DNA of 64,000 nucleotides from Plotosus lineatus. Its lineage: Eukaryota > Chordata > Actinopteri > Siluriformes > Plotosidae. The notes under the pieces were generated by a model that made no database searches, had not been told where the DNA came from, and saw only the letters and a list, made by a program, of their open reading frames with translations. The DNA lies in the NCBI GenBank assembly GCA_024760905.1, contig CM045735.1:24568749-24632748 (forward strand). The letters run 5' to 3'. A program made the translations under genes and the position numbers. Position 1 is the first letter of the stretch; each line of letters starts with the position of its first letter. Positions 60,501-63,239 of this stretch are shown here, one piece after another.

Positions 60501-62935
60501 ATCAGGACCAACTGCCTTTCCATTCTTCATCCTCTTCAATGCCCTTTTCACTTCACCCTTACTGATCTTTGCTACGTCCTGCTCCTCAGTGGTCACCTCT
60601 TCTACTCTTTTTTTCTCTCTCATTTTCCTCATTCATCAGCTCTTCAAAGTACTCTTTCCATCTTCCCAGCACACTTCTGTCATCAGTCAATACATTTCCC
60701 TCTCTGTCCTTTATCAATCTAACTTGCTGCACGTCCTTCCCATCTCTATTTCTCTGCTGTGCCAACCTGTATAGATCATTTTCTCCCTCTTTACTATCCA
60801 ACCTATCATACAAGTCATCATACGCCCTCTGTTTGGCCTTAGTCACTGCTACTTTCGCCTTACGCTGTGTCTCCCTGTACTCCTGTTTACTCTCTTCGGT
60901 CCTCTCAATGTCCCACTTCTTCTTAGCTAACCTCTTCCTTTGTACACACTCCTGCACTTCCTCATTCCACCACCAGTCTCCTTATCTACTTTCCTTCCAG
61001 AGGACACACCAAGTACTCTCCTACCTGTGTCCCTGATCACATTTGCTGTGGTTGTCCAGTCATTTGGAAGCACTTCCTGGCCACCCAAAGCCTGTTTCAA
61101 CTCCTCCTTGAAGACAACACGACACTTCCTTTTTCAGCTTCCACCACTTTGTCTTCTGCTCTGCCTTTTTCACCTTTCTCACCATCAGAGTCATCCTGCA
61201 CACCACCATCCTATGCTGTTTAGCAACACTCTCACCCACTATGACTTTTCAGTCACTGACTTCCTTCAAATTACATCGCCTACACAAGATGTAGCCTACC
61301 TGTGTGCTCCTACCTCCGCTTTTATAAGTCACCCTATGCTCCTCTTTCTTCTGGAAGAAAGTATTCACCACAGCCATTTCCATCCTTTTTGCAAAATCTA
61401 TCAACATCTGTCCTTCTGCGTTCCTGTCCTGGATACCAAACCTGCCCATCACTTCCTCGTCCCCTCTGTTGCCTGTACCAACATGTCCATTGAAGTCTGC
61501 ACCAATGACCACTCTTTCACCTCTGGCGGTACTCTGCATCACTTCATCTAAGTCATTACAGAATCTCTCCTTCTCTTCTAGCTCACATCCTGCCTGTGGG
61601 GCATAAGCACTAACAACATTGAGCATTACACCTTCAATTTCTAACTTGAGACTCATCACTCTGTCTGACACTCTTTTCACTTTTAGAACATTCCTGACAA
61701 ACTCCTCCTTCAATATGACTCCTACTCCATTTCTCTTCCCATCCACACCGTGATAAAATAGCTTAAACCCTGCTCCTAAGCTTTTAGCTTTGCTACCTTT
61801 CCACCTGGTCTCCTGAACACACAGTATGTCCACCTTCCTCCTCTGCATCATGTCAGCCAGCTCTCTACATTTTCTTTGGATAGTTCCAACATTCAAAGTC
61901 CCCACTCTCAGTCCTAGACTCATGCCTTTCCTCTTCTTTCTCTGCCTACGGACACGCCTCCCACCTCTCCTTCTTCGACGACTTCGACCAACAGTAGTCC
62001 AATTTCCATCAGCACCCTGTTGATTGACAGCACTGATGGCGGTCGTTGTTAACCCGGGCCTCGACCGATTCGGTATGGGGGTAATACTTCTGATTTGCAT
62101 CATAAATGTTTGCCATTGGTTTTACGTCGGATGCCCTTCCTGACACAACCCTCTGCATTTCTCCGGGCTTGGGACGGGCATGAGGGGGAGAGACACTGGT
62201 TAGTGCCCCTCCCACCTCATGGCTGCATTTAATATGCTTTCATCAAACCCTACACACATTTTGTTAAACCAAACAGCTATATACCTCATGACGTCTGAGT
62301 TACCTGTGGGAAATTTCCAATTCCTGCCCCAGAGATAAATTTTTTTCCCCCCAGACACACCTGCACTAATGAAATCTCTCAAGCTGAAACTATGCTCCTA
62401 GCTAGATGCACAATGGATCAAAAAGGAGAAAATGGACAATGACTATAAAGTGTAAGCATACCCCGTGAAGCTACTGTACATGTTTGAGCTGCTTACAAAT
62501 TTCTACTTCATTTCCAAATAATAGAGCTCTAGTTCCATCCATATTGTACAGTCAAAGTATTTCACAAAAATTAGTATACCTGTTGACCTTTCTATTTATA
62601 AGTCAGATGTTAAATAACAAATATTGAACAAATACAATTCACACAATAGCCATAGTCTGACAAATGTTTTGCCATACCTGGTAAGGGGATGTGCATGCCT
62701 GGTAGAGGCACTCTAAATGGTGGTACCATTACTGGGGGAAATGCTGGGATTGCAGCAGCAGGCTGGGCCACTGTATGAGGAAGACCTGGTGGTAGGCTTC
62801 GAGGAAGTAAAGGTAAAGTCTGGCCTGCTGTAACAGTAGCTGTGACTGTTGGAACACTGACCACAGCAACTGGAGTCACACCAACAGTGGCAGGAGGAGT
62901 GGACGCTACAGGGGCAATCTCAGATACAGTCGGAC
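12717..62935 (-). CDS. tcerg1: TCERG1 (CA150), transcription elongation regulator 1, 3' sixteen coding exons
   Basis: Nuclear protein that binds the phosphorylated C-terminal domain of RNA polymerase II through FF domains and splicing factors (SF1, U2 components) through WW domains, linking elongation to splicing. Sixteen exons (5' to 3'): 62935-62678, 49468-49268, 49149-49055, 48976-48888, 48775-48615, 48510-48432, 47707-47572, 43720-43631, 38900-38782, 36473-36323, 36064-35900, 28360-28178, 27488-27309, 24846-24763, 24672-24572, 12918-12717. Every internal junction is GT-AG and the phases agree, giving 763 codons plus TAA with no internal stop. Domains in order: Pro/Val/Ala linker, WW2, acidic linker, WW3, basic NLS, FF1 to FF6, C-terminus ending EPTRRSTK as in vertebrate TCERG1. 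TCERG1L is excluded because all six FF domains are present. The N-terminal exons (WW1, Gln-Ala repeat) are outside the window. The gene looks intact; its long introns are full of transposons. Confidence 0.97.
13205..13455 (-). mobile_element. tRNA-derived SINE
   Basis: On the minus strand it starts GGGCAGCTGTGGCAAATGG (A-box-like), with B-box GGTTCAATTCC at about 13396-13406, then a body ending in a CA/TG-rich tail. Diverged relatives lie at 38355-38620 and 58430-58700 (cccaactgctct body motif). Confidence 0.7.
14381..15332 (-). pseudogene. Tc1 transposase, single-frameshift pseudogene (copy 1)
   Basis: A DDE transposase of normal Tc1 length (about 317 codons across both frames) with one frameshift near 15100-15130 separating the DNA-binding N-terminus from the catalytic domain. 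All three catalytic blocks are readable, with PDLKPIEN carrying the final Glu. By comparison the copy at 51658-52611 has at least two shifts, so this is the better preserved of the two. Confidence 0.88.
15487..15764 (+). mobile_element. 5'-truncated tRNA/RTE SINE inside Tc1
   Basis: Begins at ttgtcactgtcccc, lacking the tRNA head, and ends ttcgctgtggcgattcccga...agccgaaagg. Alignment to the other Tc1 copy shows host sequence gagatagggatttt on one side and atgagctgtatgcc on the other. Other copies: 20222-20587, 46671-46941, 55497-55838, 56583-56858. Confidence 0.85.
16155..16676 (-). pseudogene. unrecognised reading frame, transposase-like C-terminus
   Basis: Open for 173 codons from just after an in-frame TGA (16679-16677) to TAG at 16157-16155; first Met at 16583. 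Reads [20 protein letters not shown] then [19 protein letters not shown], a [16 protein letters not shown] segment and a very basic tail ([20 protein letters not shown], ending KNKCKPAKG). The pattern 'P..SK..KAL....HG..VE..F' followed by 'IQTVKY' recalls the C-terminal part of some DNA-transposon proteins. I cannot name the family. No upstream exon or TIR was identified. Probably a transposon relic, less likely a small gene. Confidence 0.4.
16971..17000. repeat. (GT)n microsatellite
   Basis: Fifteen GT units at the left flank of the THAP-carrying hAT-like element. Confidence 0.95.
17007..17963 (+). mobile_element. hAT-like element carrying a THAP-domain fragment
   Basis: TIR TAGAGCCCTGCGCGGG on the left and reversed TAGAGCCCTGCACGGG on the right, with 7-of-8 matching 8-bp flanks (16999-17006 and 17964-17971) consistent with hAT. 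The flanks lie in a TG/TA microsatellite, so the duplication is less certain. Subterminal regions are rich in gcggggcggg repeats. Internal frame listed separately. Confidence 0.65.
17531..17755 (+). pseudogene. truncated THAP domain
   Basis: Starts [17 protein letters not shown] and continues [20 protein letters not shown], then RKDWNPTEY. This is the first half of a THAP (C2CH) zinc domain: CxxxC pair, FxxFP block, Trp and a WxP motif. The downstream CSxHF half is missing; the frame turns into unrelated sequence and stops. THAP domains bind DNA in P-element transposases and host regulators. As it stands this cannot fold as a complete domain. Confidence 0.7.
18565..18708 (+). pseudogene. piggyBac transposase N-terminal acidic segment
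   Basis: 47 codons from ATG to [23 protein letters not shown], then a Ser/Glu/Asp-rich run ending DARNCT. Acidic, disordered N-termini of this kind are usual in piggyBac transposases. The catalytic DDD domain that should follow is absent. Confidence 0.7.
18720..19023 (+). pseudogene. piggyBac transposase C-terminal Cys-rich domain
   Basis: Reads [15 protein letters not shown], a Pro/Arg-rich stretch, then [16 protein letters not shown] and [20 protein letters not shown] before TGA at 19021. The C-x2-C ... C-x2-C-x4-C-x3-C-F-x2-Y-H pattern is the zinc-binding tail of piggyBac transposases, which binds the transposon ends. Confidence 0.85.
18959..19245 (+). repeat. tandem duplication of about 148 bp in the piggyBac tail
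   Basis: Two direct copies starting near gtgtaagatgtgccttgtac (18959) and gtgtaagatgtgtcttgtac (19110), each running through the Cys-rich end, a poly-T stretch and gaataatcaatcgtgta. The second copy has substitutions that remove two Cys codons. Confidence 0.85.
19890..20095 (-). mobile_element. RTE-like LINE 3' end fragment
   Basis: Minus strand reads [20 protein letters not shown], then [20 protein letters not shown] and MICCGDP-stop, followed by the 3' UTR with gattt..gctgtggcgacccctgaa. Same C-terminus as the copy at 59098-62215. Confidence 0.85.
20222..20587 (-). mobile_element. tRNA/RTE SINE, full length
   Basis: Minus-strand order: tRNA-like head with A-box TGGCCTAGTGG and B-box GGTTCGAGTGTC (about 20523-20534), ctgggttatcaaaggctggc body, gtcaggaagggcatctgatg block, then tail gatgattcactgtggcgacccctgaa and agccaaaaggaaaagatgatga. 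The tail matches the LINE 3' end almost base for base. Confidence 0.88.
21308..21483. mobile_element. truncated CAGACGCTCCC MITE
   Basis: Begins acagatgcttcccgacttac and follows the same internal order as the copies at 22980-23640 and 30735-31721 (poly-C/A tract, cgctgacataatgacgctgc) until it meets the LINE at about 21484. Confidence 0.65.
21485..22979 (-). mobile_element. LINE copy with 5' inversion (twin-priming structure)
   Basis: 21485-21976 on the minus strand reads [52 protein letters not shown] and the 3' end. 22000-22979 on the plus strand reads the more 5' parts of the same element: [46 protein letters not shown] (endonuclease end), [16 protein letters not shown], then a [14 protein letters not shown] block. 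The two halves face opposite ways and are nearly contiguous in the parent element (about 25 residues missing). Multiple frameshifts. Confidence 0.75.
22980..23640. mobile_element. CAGACGCTCCC MITE copy
   Basis: Left end CAGACGCTCCCCGACTTGC. Internal order is the reverse of the element at 30735-31721 and it ends near atgacgtgtgacatatgacg-like sequence at about 23600-23640. The far terminal repeat is missing or degraded. Confidence 0.6.
24572..24672 (-). CDS. tcerg1: tcerg1 exon: end of FF5, start of FF6
   Basis: Acceptor TTCATAG|AAAAGA, donor ATATAG|GTAACG. 33 codons plus AG of a split Arg codon. [20 protein letters not shown] is FF5 helix 3 running into FF6, then [13 protein letters not shown]. 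The following intron is 11.65 kb and contains the Tc1, piggyBac-like and hAT-like elements. Confidence 0.97.
24763..24846 (-). CDS. tcerg1: tcerg1 exon: FF5 core
   Basis: Acceptor GGTGCAG|ATCAC, donor GATCGT|GTAAGA. 28 codons, phase 0: [20 protein letters not shown] followed by IKFSSSDR. It matches human FF5 with conservative changes only. The intron to the next exon is just 90 bp. Confidence 0.97.
26265..26420 (-). mobile_element. tRNA/RTE SINE fragment
   Basis: Minus strand: ggcttcaagccccactctcaac region, then ctgtccccacagtgcagcta and tttgataacccaa. It keeps the B-box-adjacent part and the body up to the agaaccactgctg motif. Both ends are missing. Confidence 0.7.
27019..27050. repeat. (TG)n microsatellite
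   Basis: Sixteen TG units in a tcerg1 intron. Confidence 0.95.
27309..27488 (-). CDS. tcerg1: tcerg1 exon: FF4 core and start of FF5
   Basis: Acceptor TTAACAG|GTGAAG, donor ACCATG|GTAAGG. 60 codons, phase 0. [20 protein letters not shown] is the FF4 core, [18 protein letters not shown] the third helix, and [11 protein letters not shown] opens FF5. Human TCERG1 FF4 and FF5 contribute to phospho-CTD and partner binding, and the key Trp and Arg residues are present. Confidence 0.97.
27593..27867. mobile_element. foldback hAT-type MITE
   Basis: Nearly a perfect hairpin: each arm about 125 bp, beginning CAGGGGTGTCAAACTCAT and containing gccacatgg, gcagcagcacacct and ctgaagattcagat in opposite orientations. 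8-bp flanks ATCTAAAT (27585-27592) and GTCTAAAT (27868-27875) match at 7 of 8. Lies 105 bp upstream, in tcerg1 sense, of the exon at 27309-27488. Confidence 0.88.
28178..28360 (-). CDS. tcerg1: tcerg1 exon: charged coiled helix and start of FF4
   Basis: Acceptor TTCTGCAG|AGTGT, donor GATATG|GTTAGT. 61 codons, phase 0. Long highly charged helix ([20 protein letters not shown], then [20 protein letters not shown]) between FF3 and FF4, followed by [13 protein letters not shown], the first FF4 helix. A SINE sits 36 bp upstream of the acceptor (see 28410-28712). Confidence 0.97.
28410..28712 (+). mobile_element. tRNA-derived SINE, second family, intact with TSD
   Basis: tRNA head with A-box TGGTGTAGTGG (28417-28427) and B-box GAGTTCAAATCCC (28459-28471), a body with gcgataacctgcgatc and cggggataagcaccggcc, and tail attaccttacctt. 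Perfect 13-bp target duplication GTGTAGCATTGTG at 28397-28409 and 28713-28725. Confidence 0.92.
29099..29882 (+). mobile_element. Tigger deletion derivative retaining the CENP-B-type HTH
   Basis: TIR CAGTAAAACCTCCGCTGACG on the left and CAGTGATACCTCTGCTCACG reversed on the right, TA duplications at 29097-29098 and 29883-29884. The plus-strand frame from 29361 starts [20 protein letters not shown] and continues through [13 protein letters not shown]: the N-terminal helix-turn-helix of pogo/Tigger transposases, truncated after about 55 residues. Confidence 0.85.
30540..30720 (-). repeat. interspersed repeat, second copy of 1050-1190
   Basis: Reverse complement of this stretch aligns with 1050-1190: blocks acttttgagaaa.tagcaat, gttacagaac.agt.tctga and tgtccacatttga are shared. 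No terminal repeats or coding capacity seen. Class unknown. Confidence 0.55.
30735..31721. mobile_element. CAGACGCTCCC MITE, complete
   Basis: TIR CAGACGCTCCCTGACTTAC and reversed CAGACGCTCCCCGACTTAC, TA duplications at 30733-30734 and 31722-31723. No coding capacity. Contains poly-A at 31640-31667. The TA target and CAG-start termini fit the Tc1/mariner/pogo superfamily. Confidence 0.85.
31902..31942. repeat. (GT)n microsatellite
   Basis: About twenty GT units in a tcerg1 intron. Confidence 0.95.
32770..33582 (-). mobile_element. TTAA-flanked DNA element nested in Tigger
   Basis: Perfect 12-bp terminal inverted repeats AGGGTACCTGTA, TTAA duplications at 32766-32769 and 33583-33586. TTAA targets occur in piggyBac and Kolobok. 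The termini do not begin CCC as in piggyBac, so a Kolobok-like non-autonomous element is possible. Contains a poly-A run (33267-33293) and a Cys-rich frame on the minus strand. Confidence 0.8.
32915..33260 (-). pseudogene. Cys-rich frame resembling the P2X7 C-terminal zinc domain
   Basis: Begins [20 protein letters not shown] at 33260. One frameshift near 33150-33170 moves into the frame with [29 protein letters not shown] and [11 protein letters not shown], ending at TGA 32917-32915. The YxYEP start followed by C-x2-C ... ECxCC is how I remember the P2X7-type cytoplasmic zinc domain, which is also widespread in fish proteins of unknown function. No transmembrane segment is present, so it is not a receptor. 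Family assignment is from pattern memory only. Confidence 0.5.
33722..35386 (-). pseudogene. Tigger transposase (CENP-B/DDE_1 family), frameshifted
   Basis: Starts [19 protein letters not shown] at 35386 (helix-turn-helix region), with a frameshift near 35310. Then [20 protein letters not shown] and [16 protein letters not shown] (CENP-B-type DNA-binding), [19 protein letters not shown] (first catalytic Asp), [39 protein letters not shown] (second Asp region), an acidic block with [17 protein letters not shown], and the C-terminus [17 protein letters not shown]...SSDDN-TAA. About 550 codons, the usual length for Tigger, broken by several frameshifts. Confidence 0.9.
35900..36064 (-). CDS. tcerg1: tcerg1 exon: FF3
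   Basis: Acceptor TGTGTAG|GTGAAAC, donor GCAAAG|GTATGG. A phase-0 exon of 55 codons carrying essentially all of FF3: [28 protein letters not shown], then the third helix [14 protein letters not shown] 3.25-kb Tigger element ends only 142 bp downstream of the donor. Confidence 0.97.
36323..36473 (-). CDS. tcerg1: tcerg1 exon: FF2 core and basic linker
   Basis: Acceptor AATTTAG|AACTAC, donor GAAAAG|GTAAAC. The translation has [20 protein letters not shown], the FF2 helix 2 to 3 region (Phe in place of the usual Trp, as in human), then [12 protein letters not shown] and a [13 protein letters not shown] linker. 50 codons after completing a split Arg codon. Confidence 0.97.
37101..38310 (-). mobile_element. 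Tigger deletion derivative with transposase C-terminus
   Basis: TIR CAGTGGAGCCTCGG at both ends, TA duplications at 37099-37100 and 38311-38312. Minus-strand frame near 37789-38079 reads [26 protein letters not shown], the conserved end of Tigger transposases (compare [20 protein letters not shown] in the full copy). The catalytic core is deleted. Confidence 0.85.
38355..38620 (-). mobile_element. diverged tRNA-derived SINE
   Basis: Minus strand keeps gctgtgacctaatggttta (A-box-like), a ccaaaaggtcatttgttcgat B-box-like stretch and the cagtgtgg body. Relative of 13205-13455, interrupted by poly-T at 38564-38579. Low similarity. Confidence 0.45.
38782..38900 (-). CDS. tcerg1: tcerg1 exon: end of FF1, start of FF2
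   Basis: Acceptor CTATAG|GTGTTC, donor ACATCAG|GTTTG. 39 codons plus two bases of an Arg codon. [20 protein letters not shown] closes FF1, and [13 protein letters not shown] opens FF2. It lies 471 bp from the deleted Tigger copy that ends at 38310. Confidence 0.97.
39210..40107. mobile_element. pogo-type MITE, CAGTCGGCCCCC family
   Basis: TIR CAGTCGGCCCCCAACTTACG at both ends, TA duplications at 39208-39209 and 40108-40109. Contains (CT)n at 39490-39518 and an internal partial duplication (39500-39660 versus 39710-39880, both with the cattccctgcttgac block). No coding capacity. Confidence 0.88.
40334..40529. mobile_element. fragment of the CAGTCGGCCCCC family
   Basis: Both ends are still recognisable (cagccctcaacttatgaa and gggggccgattgta), joined by about 150 bp. 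A severely deleted copy in inverted orientation, 230 bp from the complete one. Confidence 0.65.
40559..42984 (-). mobile_element. Tigger transposon, second family, decayed
   Basis: TIR CAGTGAACCCTCG at both ends with TA duplications at 40557-40558 and 42985-42986. Minus-strand frames of a pogo transposase: [46 protein letters not shown] (first catalytic block, the DETG motif decayed to IWMRLA), and [20 protein letters not shown] near the C-terminus. Many shifts and stops. About 2.4 kb, the normal length of a Tigger. Confidence 0.88.
42985..45389 (-). other. tcerg1: tcerg1 intronic sequence without recognisable repeats
   Basis: Surrounds the FF1 core exon (43631-43720). AT-rich, short A and T runs, no open frame of interest, no terminal repeats noticed. 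Confidence 0.6.
43631..43720 (-). CDS. tcerg1: tcerg1 exon: FF1 core
   Basis: Acceptor CTACAG|GTTTC, donor AAGCAG|GTTATA. Exactly 30 codons, phase 0 on both sides. Reads [20 protein letters not shown] and on to NPKERKQ, the middle of FF1 with the conserved Trp and the Asp-Pro-Arg-Tyr motif. Only one residue in this exon differs from the human sequence as I recall it. Confidence 0.97.
45390..45720 (+). mobile_element. tRNA-like-headed repeat with gtttcctc body
   Basis: Begins with a tRNA-like head: box A-like TGGCAGTGTTACTGG and B-box GGTTCAAGCTCC, then the actttccaggtt...gtttcctctgtttgctcc body common in fish genomes, ending in a gaagtgaatt stretch. Class not certain. Confidence 0.55.
45916..47279. 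mobile_element. mariner/Tc1-type MITE carrying a SINE
   Basis: Termini CAGGACAGTCCATGAGTATT and reversed CACTTCAGTCCGAAAGTATT, TA duplications at 45914-45915 and 47280-47281. No transposase frame. A tRNA/RTE SINE is inserted at 46671-46941. Confidence 0.75.
46671..46941 (+). mobile_element. tRNA/RTE SINE with tRNA head, lacking the 3' tail
   Basis: Head: ggggggcagtggtggtctag, A-box TGGTCTAGTGG (46684-46694) and B-box GGTTCGAGTCC (46727-46737). Body runs to gacaggaagggcatccgacg then taaaaacc and stops, missing the gattcgctgtggcgac tail found in the other copies. Confidence 0.85.
47572..47707 (-). CDS. tcerg1: tcerg1 exon: charged helix and start of FF1
   Basis: Acceptor CCTGCAG|GAAAG, donor AGAGGG|GTAAAAC. 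Begins with a charged helical segment ([18 protein letters not shown]) and ends with [18 protein letters not shown], the first helix of FF domain 1. The upstream intron is 724 bp with no recognisable repeat. Confidence 0.96.
47708..48431 (-). other. tcerg1: tcerg1 intron, no recognisable repeat
   Basis: 724-bp intron between the NLS exon and the FF1-start exon. Nothing beyond AT-rich sequence was seen. Confidence 0.7.
48432..48510 (-). CDS. tcerg1: tcerg1 exon: acidic linker and nuclear localisation signal
   Basis: Acceptor TTTTAG|CTCC, donor AGGAA|GTAAGTG. 25 full codons with split codons at both ends. Glu/Thr-rich ([16 protein letters not shown]), ending in KAKKRK, whose last Lys is completed by the next exon. 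The basic cluster matches the KAKKRKR nuclear localisation signal of mammalian TCERG1. Confidence 0.92.
48615..48775 (-). CDS. tcerg1: tcerg1 exon: WW domain 3
   Basis: Acceptor CTGTAG|GTGTG, donor AAAATGG|GTATAA. It encodes the WW3 core [18 protein letters not shown], then SMWDRPDEL and the conserved [12 protein letters not shown]. After that it diverges from human: a short TTLDDSRKM leads straight into the next exon. The sequence corresponding to the 21-residue optional segment of human isoform 1 is not found in the 104-bp intron that follows, so this gene encodes only the short form here. Confidence 0.96.
48888..48976 (-). CDS. tcerg1: tcerg1 exon: conserved linker before WW3
   Basis: Acceptor TTTTTCAG|AAACC, donor CCCTG|GTAAAC. 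The translation carries [19 protein letters not shown] followed by PIPGTPW, close to identical to human TCERG1 just before WW3. The final Trp codon is split (TG then G), and that Trp starts the third WW domain. The bordering introns are 112 and 78 bp. Confidence 0.95.
49055..49149 (-). CDS. tcerg1: tcerg1 exon: acidic linker
   Basis: Acceptor CATCTAG|ATAAGG, donor AAAGAA|GTAAAAG. 31 full codons plus a split Asp codon. Very acidic first half ([18 protein letters not shown]), then a short hydrophobic stretch. The linker between WW2 and WW3 varies among vertebrates, so the assignment rests on splice phase and position between two conserved exons. Flanking introns are only 118 and 78 bp. Confidence 0.88.
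49268..49468 (-). CDS. tcerg1: tcerg1 exon: WW domain 2
   Basis: Acceptor AATAG|GAATG, donor AAAG|GTGTGA. It begins with a [15 protein letters not shown] stretch that is highly conserved in TCERG1, then a WW domain: first Trp in LLEWSEYKT, the aromatic block KTYYYN, second Trp in ESTW and the following Pro in NQP. In the family this domain binds proline-rich splicing-factor ligands. All signature residues are intact. The upstream intron (49469-62677) is 13.2 kb and holds most of the LINE and nested-element material. Confidence 0.96.
49915..49985 (-). mobile_element. RTE-like LINE 3' terminus fragment
   Basis: About 70 bp matching the 3' end of the RTE-like LINE (plus strand ttcaggggtcgccacagcga then atctgcctccatctcaccct). 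Confidence 0.75.
51332..52879 (+). mobile_element. Tc1 transposon, copy 2
   Basis: 1548 bp, termini CTGGTCGTTCTC and reversed CTAGTCCTTCTC, TA duplications at 51330-51331 and 52880-52881. Same family as 14101-15923 but on the opposite strand. Long inverted repeats carry tatttcaggtcttttattgt. Transposase listed separately. Confidence 0.92.
51658..52611 (+). pseudogene. Tc1 transposase (copy 2), frameshifted
   Basis: Starts [20 protein letters not shown] with HTH motif [17 protein letters not shown]. Frame is lost after [10 protein letters not shown] (about 52050) and again near 52380. [25 protein letters not shown] and [17 protein letters not shown] are readable, ending near KGFPTKY-stop at 52609-52611. 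Several substitutions relative to copy 1, and a nearby SDES motif is lost in the shifted region. Confidence 0.88.
54302..54705 (+). mobile_element. Tigger-derived fragment, left part
   Basis: Starts caggggtgcctcaccttatg and follows 99-560 closely (ccaacaaaagaaaatccaag, ggagctgcatctcaataata, gtgagtttttcgagtgtgct). The right terminus is missing; the copy ends at a (CA)n tract (54711-54750). Confidence 0.75.
54711..54750. repeat. (CA)n microsatellite
   Basis: CA run with one interruption, at the broken right side of the Tigger fragment 54302-54705. Confidence 0.95.
54815..55440 (+). mobile_element. LINE endonuclease/linker fragment
   Basis: Plus strand reads [33 protein letters not shown] and, after shifts, [20 protein letters not shown] and [20 protein letters not shown]. 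Same LINE family as the twin-primed copy at 21485-22979, covering the end of the endonuclease and the region before the RT. Confidence 0.75.
55497..55838 (+). mobile_element. tRNA/RTE SINE, nearly full length
   Basis: Damaged tRNA head (gatggtctagtggatagggc, B-box GGTTCGAGTCC at 55554-55564), body, gacaggaagggcatccgacg block, tail gatgattcgctgtggtgact then agccgaaaagaaagaagaat. Confidence 0.88.
56583..56858 (+). mobile_element. tRNA/RTE SINE, 5'-truncated
   Basis: Starts cacaaggttgtcactgtcc, at nearly the same internal point as the copy inside Tc1 (15487). Complete tail gattcgctgtggcgactccc, gggaaaaagccgaaaggaag, followed directly by a (CATA/TA)n microsatellite to 56919. Confidence 0.88.
56868..56919. 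repeat. (TA)n microsatellite at a SINE tail
   Basis: acatatatacaca then about 20 TA units immediately 3' of the SINE at 56583-56858. Confidence 0.95.
57544..57572. repeat. (TG)n microsatellite
   Basis: About fourteen TG units followed by a GA-rich stretch. Confidence 0.95.
58430..58700 (+). mobile_element. tRNA-derived SINE (relative of 13205-13455)
   Basis: gctttgggactgaaagcgct (head), then caagacacctaacccccaac, tgctctccaggcacccccat, gtgacagcccactgctcaaa and a tgtgtgtgttcactg tail. Head damaged by an A-run at 58481-58489. Confidence 0.7.
58745..58992 (-). mobile_element. tRNA-derived SINE, third family
   Basis: Minus strand begins ccagggatttagctcagttg with A-box TAGCTCAGTTGG (58972-58983) and B-box AGTTCGAATCC (58927-58937), then a unique body and a tail caatgtatgtaatgtacttt, gacaataaagagttgtttgt. 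The acceptor stem cannot pair (GGGATTT against GGCCGCG), so this is a SINE head and not a functional tRNA gene. Confidence 0.75.
59098..62215 (-). mobile_element. RTE-like LINE, nearly full length
   Basis: 3.1 kb, single ORF encoding AP endonuclease then reverse transcriptase, as in RTE-type LINEs. 5' leader with gtcaggaagggcatccgacg (62150-62130), body listed separately, 3' UTR with gatgatttgctgtggcgacc (59144-59125) and a gaagaagatgatgat tail. Same sense as tcerg1. Other fragments: 7226-7845, 19890-20095, 49915-49985. Confidence 0.88.
59124..62103 (-). pseudogene. RTE-like LINE endonuclease/reverse transcriptase, broken
   Basis: Endonuclease (62103-61249): [32 protein letters not shown] (catalytic Glu), [21 protein letters not shown] (Asp and Asn), then [11 protein letters not shown], where the usual Asp of SxxxDY is Gly. 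[27 protein letters not shown]-like [15 protein letters not shown] followed by a nonsense TGA at about 60291-60293, [48 protein letters not shown] (catalytic YxDD-type motif), [16 protein letters not shown], then [20 protein letters not shown] to MICCGDP-stop at 59124. At least one nonsense and three frameshifts make it inactive. Confidence 0.88.
62678..62935 (-). CDS. tcerg1: tcerg1 exon: Pro/Val/Ala-rich linker before WW2
   Basis: First tcerg1 exon in the window in transcript order. Acceptor TGCAG at 62940-62936, donor GTATGG after 62678. It enters in phase with two bases of a Gly codon, has 85 full codons, and leaves one G that forms GGA with the next exon. The translation is low-complexity: repeated PVA and TVT runs, then [10 protein letters not shown] and [11 protein letters not shown], matching the character of the region between WW1 and WW2 in vertebrate TCERG1. 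No structured domain is expected here. Confidence 0.88.
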
Positions 62936-63124
62936 CTGCAGTAAACAACAACAACAAAAAAAAAAAACATTATTGCAGTAAGATTTGCAAAATGCATACA
63001 TTATATAAAAATAATAAATTCATGCATTTACCAACTGAACAAAAAATGTTTTTCCTAAAATATTTCTTTTACATTTTGTCTCGTCTCACAGTCCACCGAT
63101 AGCAATGCTCCCATTTGCAAATTT

Positions 63125-63143
63125 GGGGGGGGGGGGGGGGGGG
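63125..63143. repeat. poly-G tract of 19 bases
   Basis: Uninterrupted G run in the tcerg1 intron, 190 bp upstream of the linker exon in tcerg1 sense. Length may be affected by sequencing error. Confidence 0.9.
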
Positions 63144-63239
63144 AGAAACAAAAAAAAAACCTGACCCTATAGCATGATTTACACTGGGAATCTGATTGCA
63201 TTAGCATAGTGTGTCCATGGAGTGTGCTCTCTTGTTGTC

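Larger units (their letters stand above)
49469..62677 (-). other. tcerg1: tcerg1 intron between linker and WW2 exons
   Basis: 13.2-kb intron with donor GTATGG and acceptor GTAATAG. Contents listed separately. 49990-50675, 53878-54300, 55839-56582, 56920-58430 and 62216-62677 show no feature I can name apart from simple repeats. Confidence 0.9.

Noticed and set aside
59203..61551. Long plus-strand reading frames between 59.2 and 61.6 kb
   Set aside because: They are antisense shadows of the RTE-like LINE and look like low-complexity Ser/Leu/Phe sequence.
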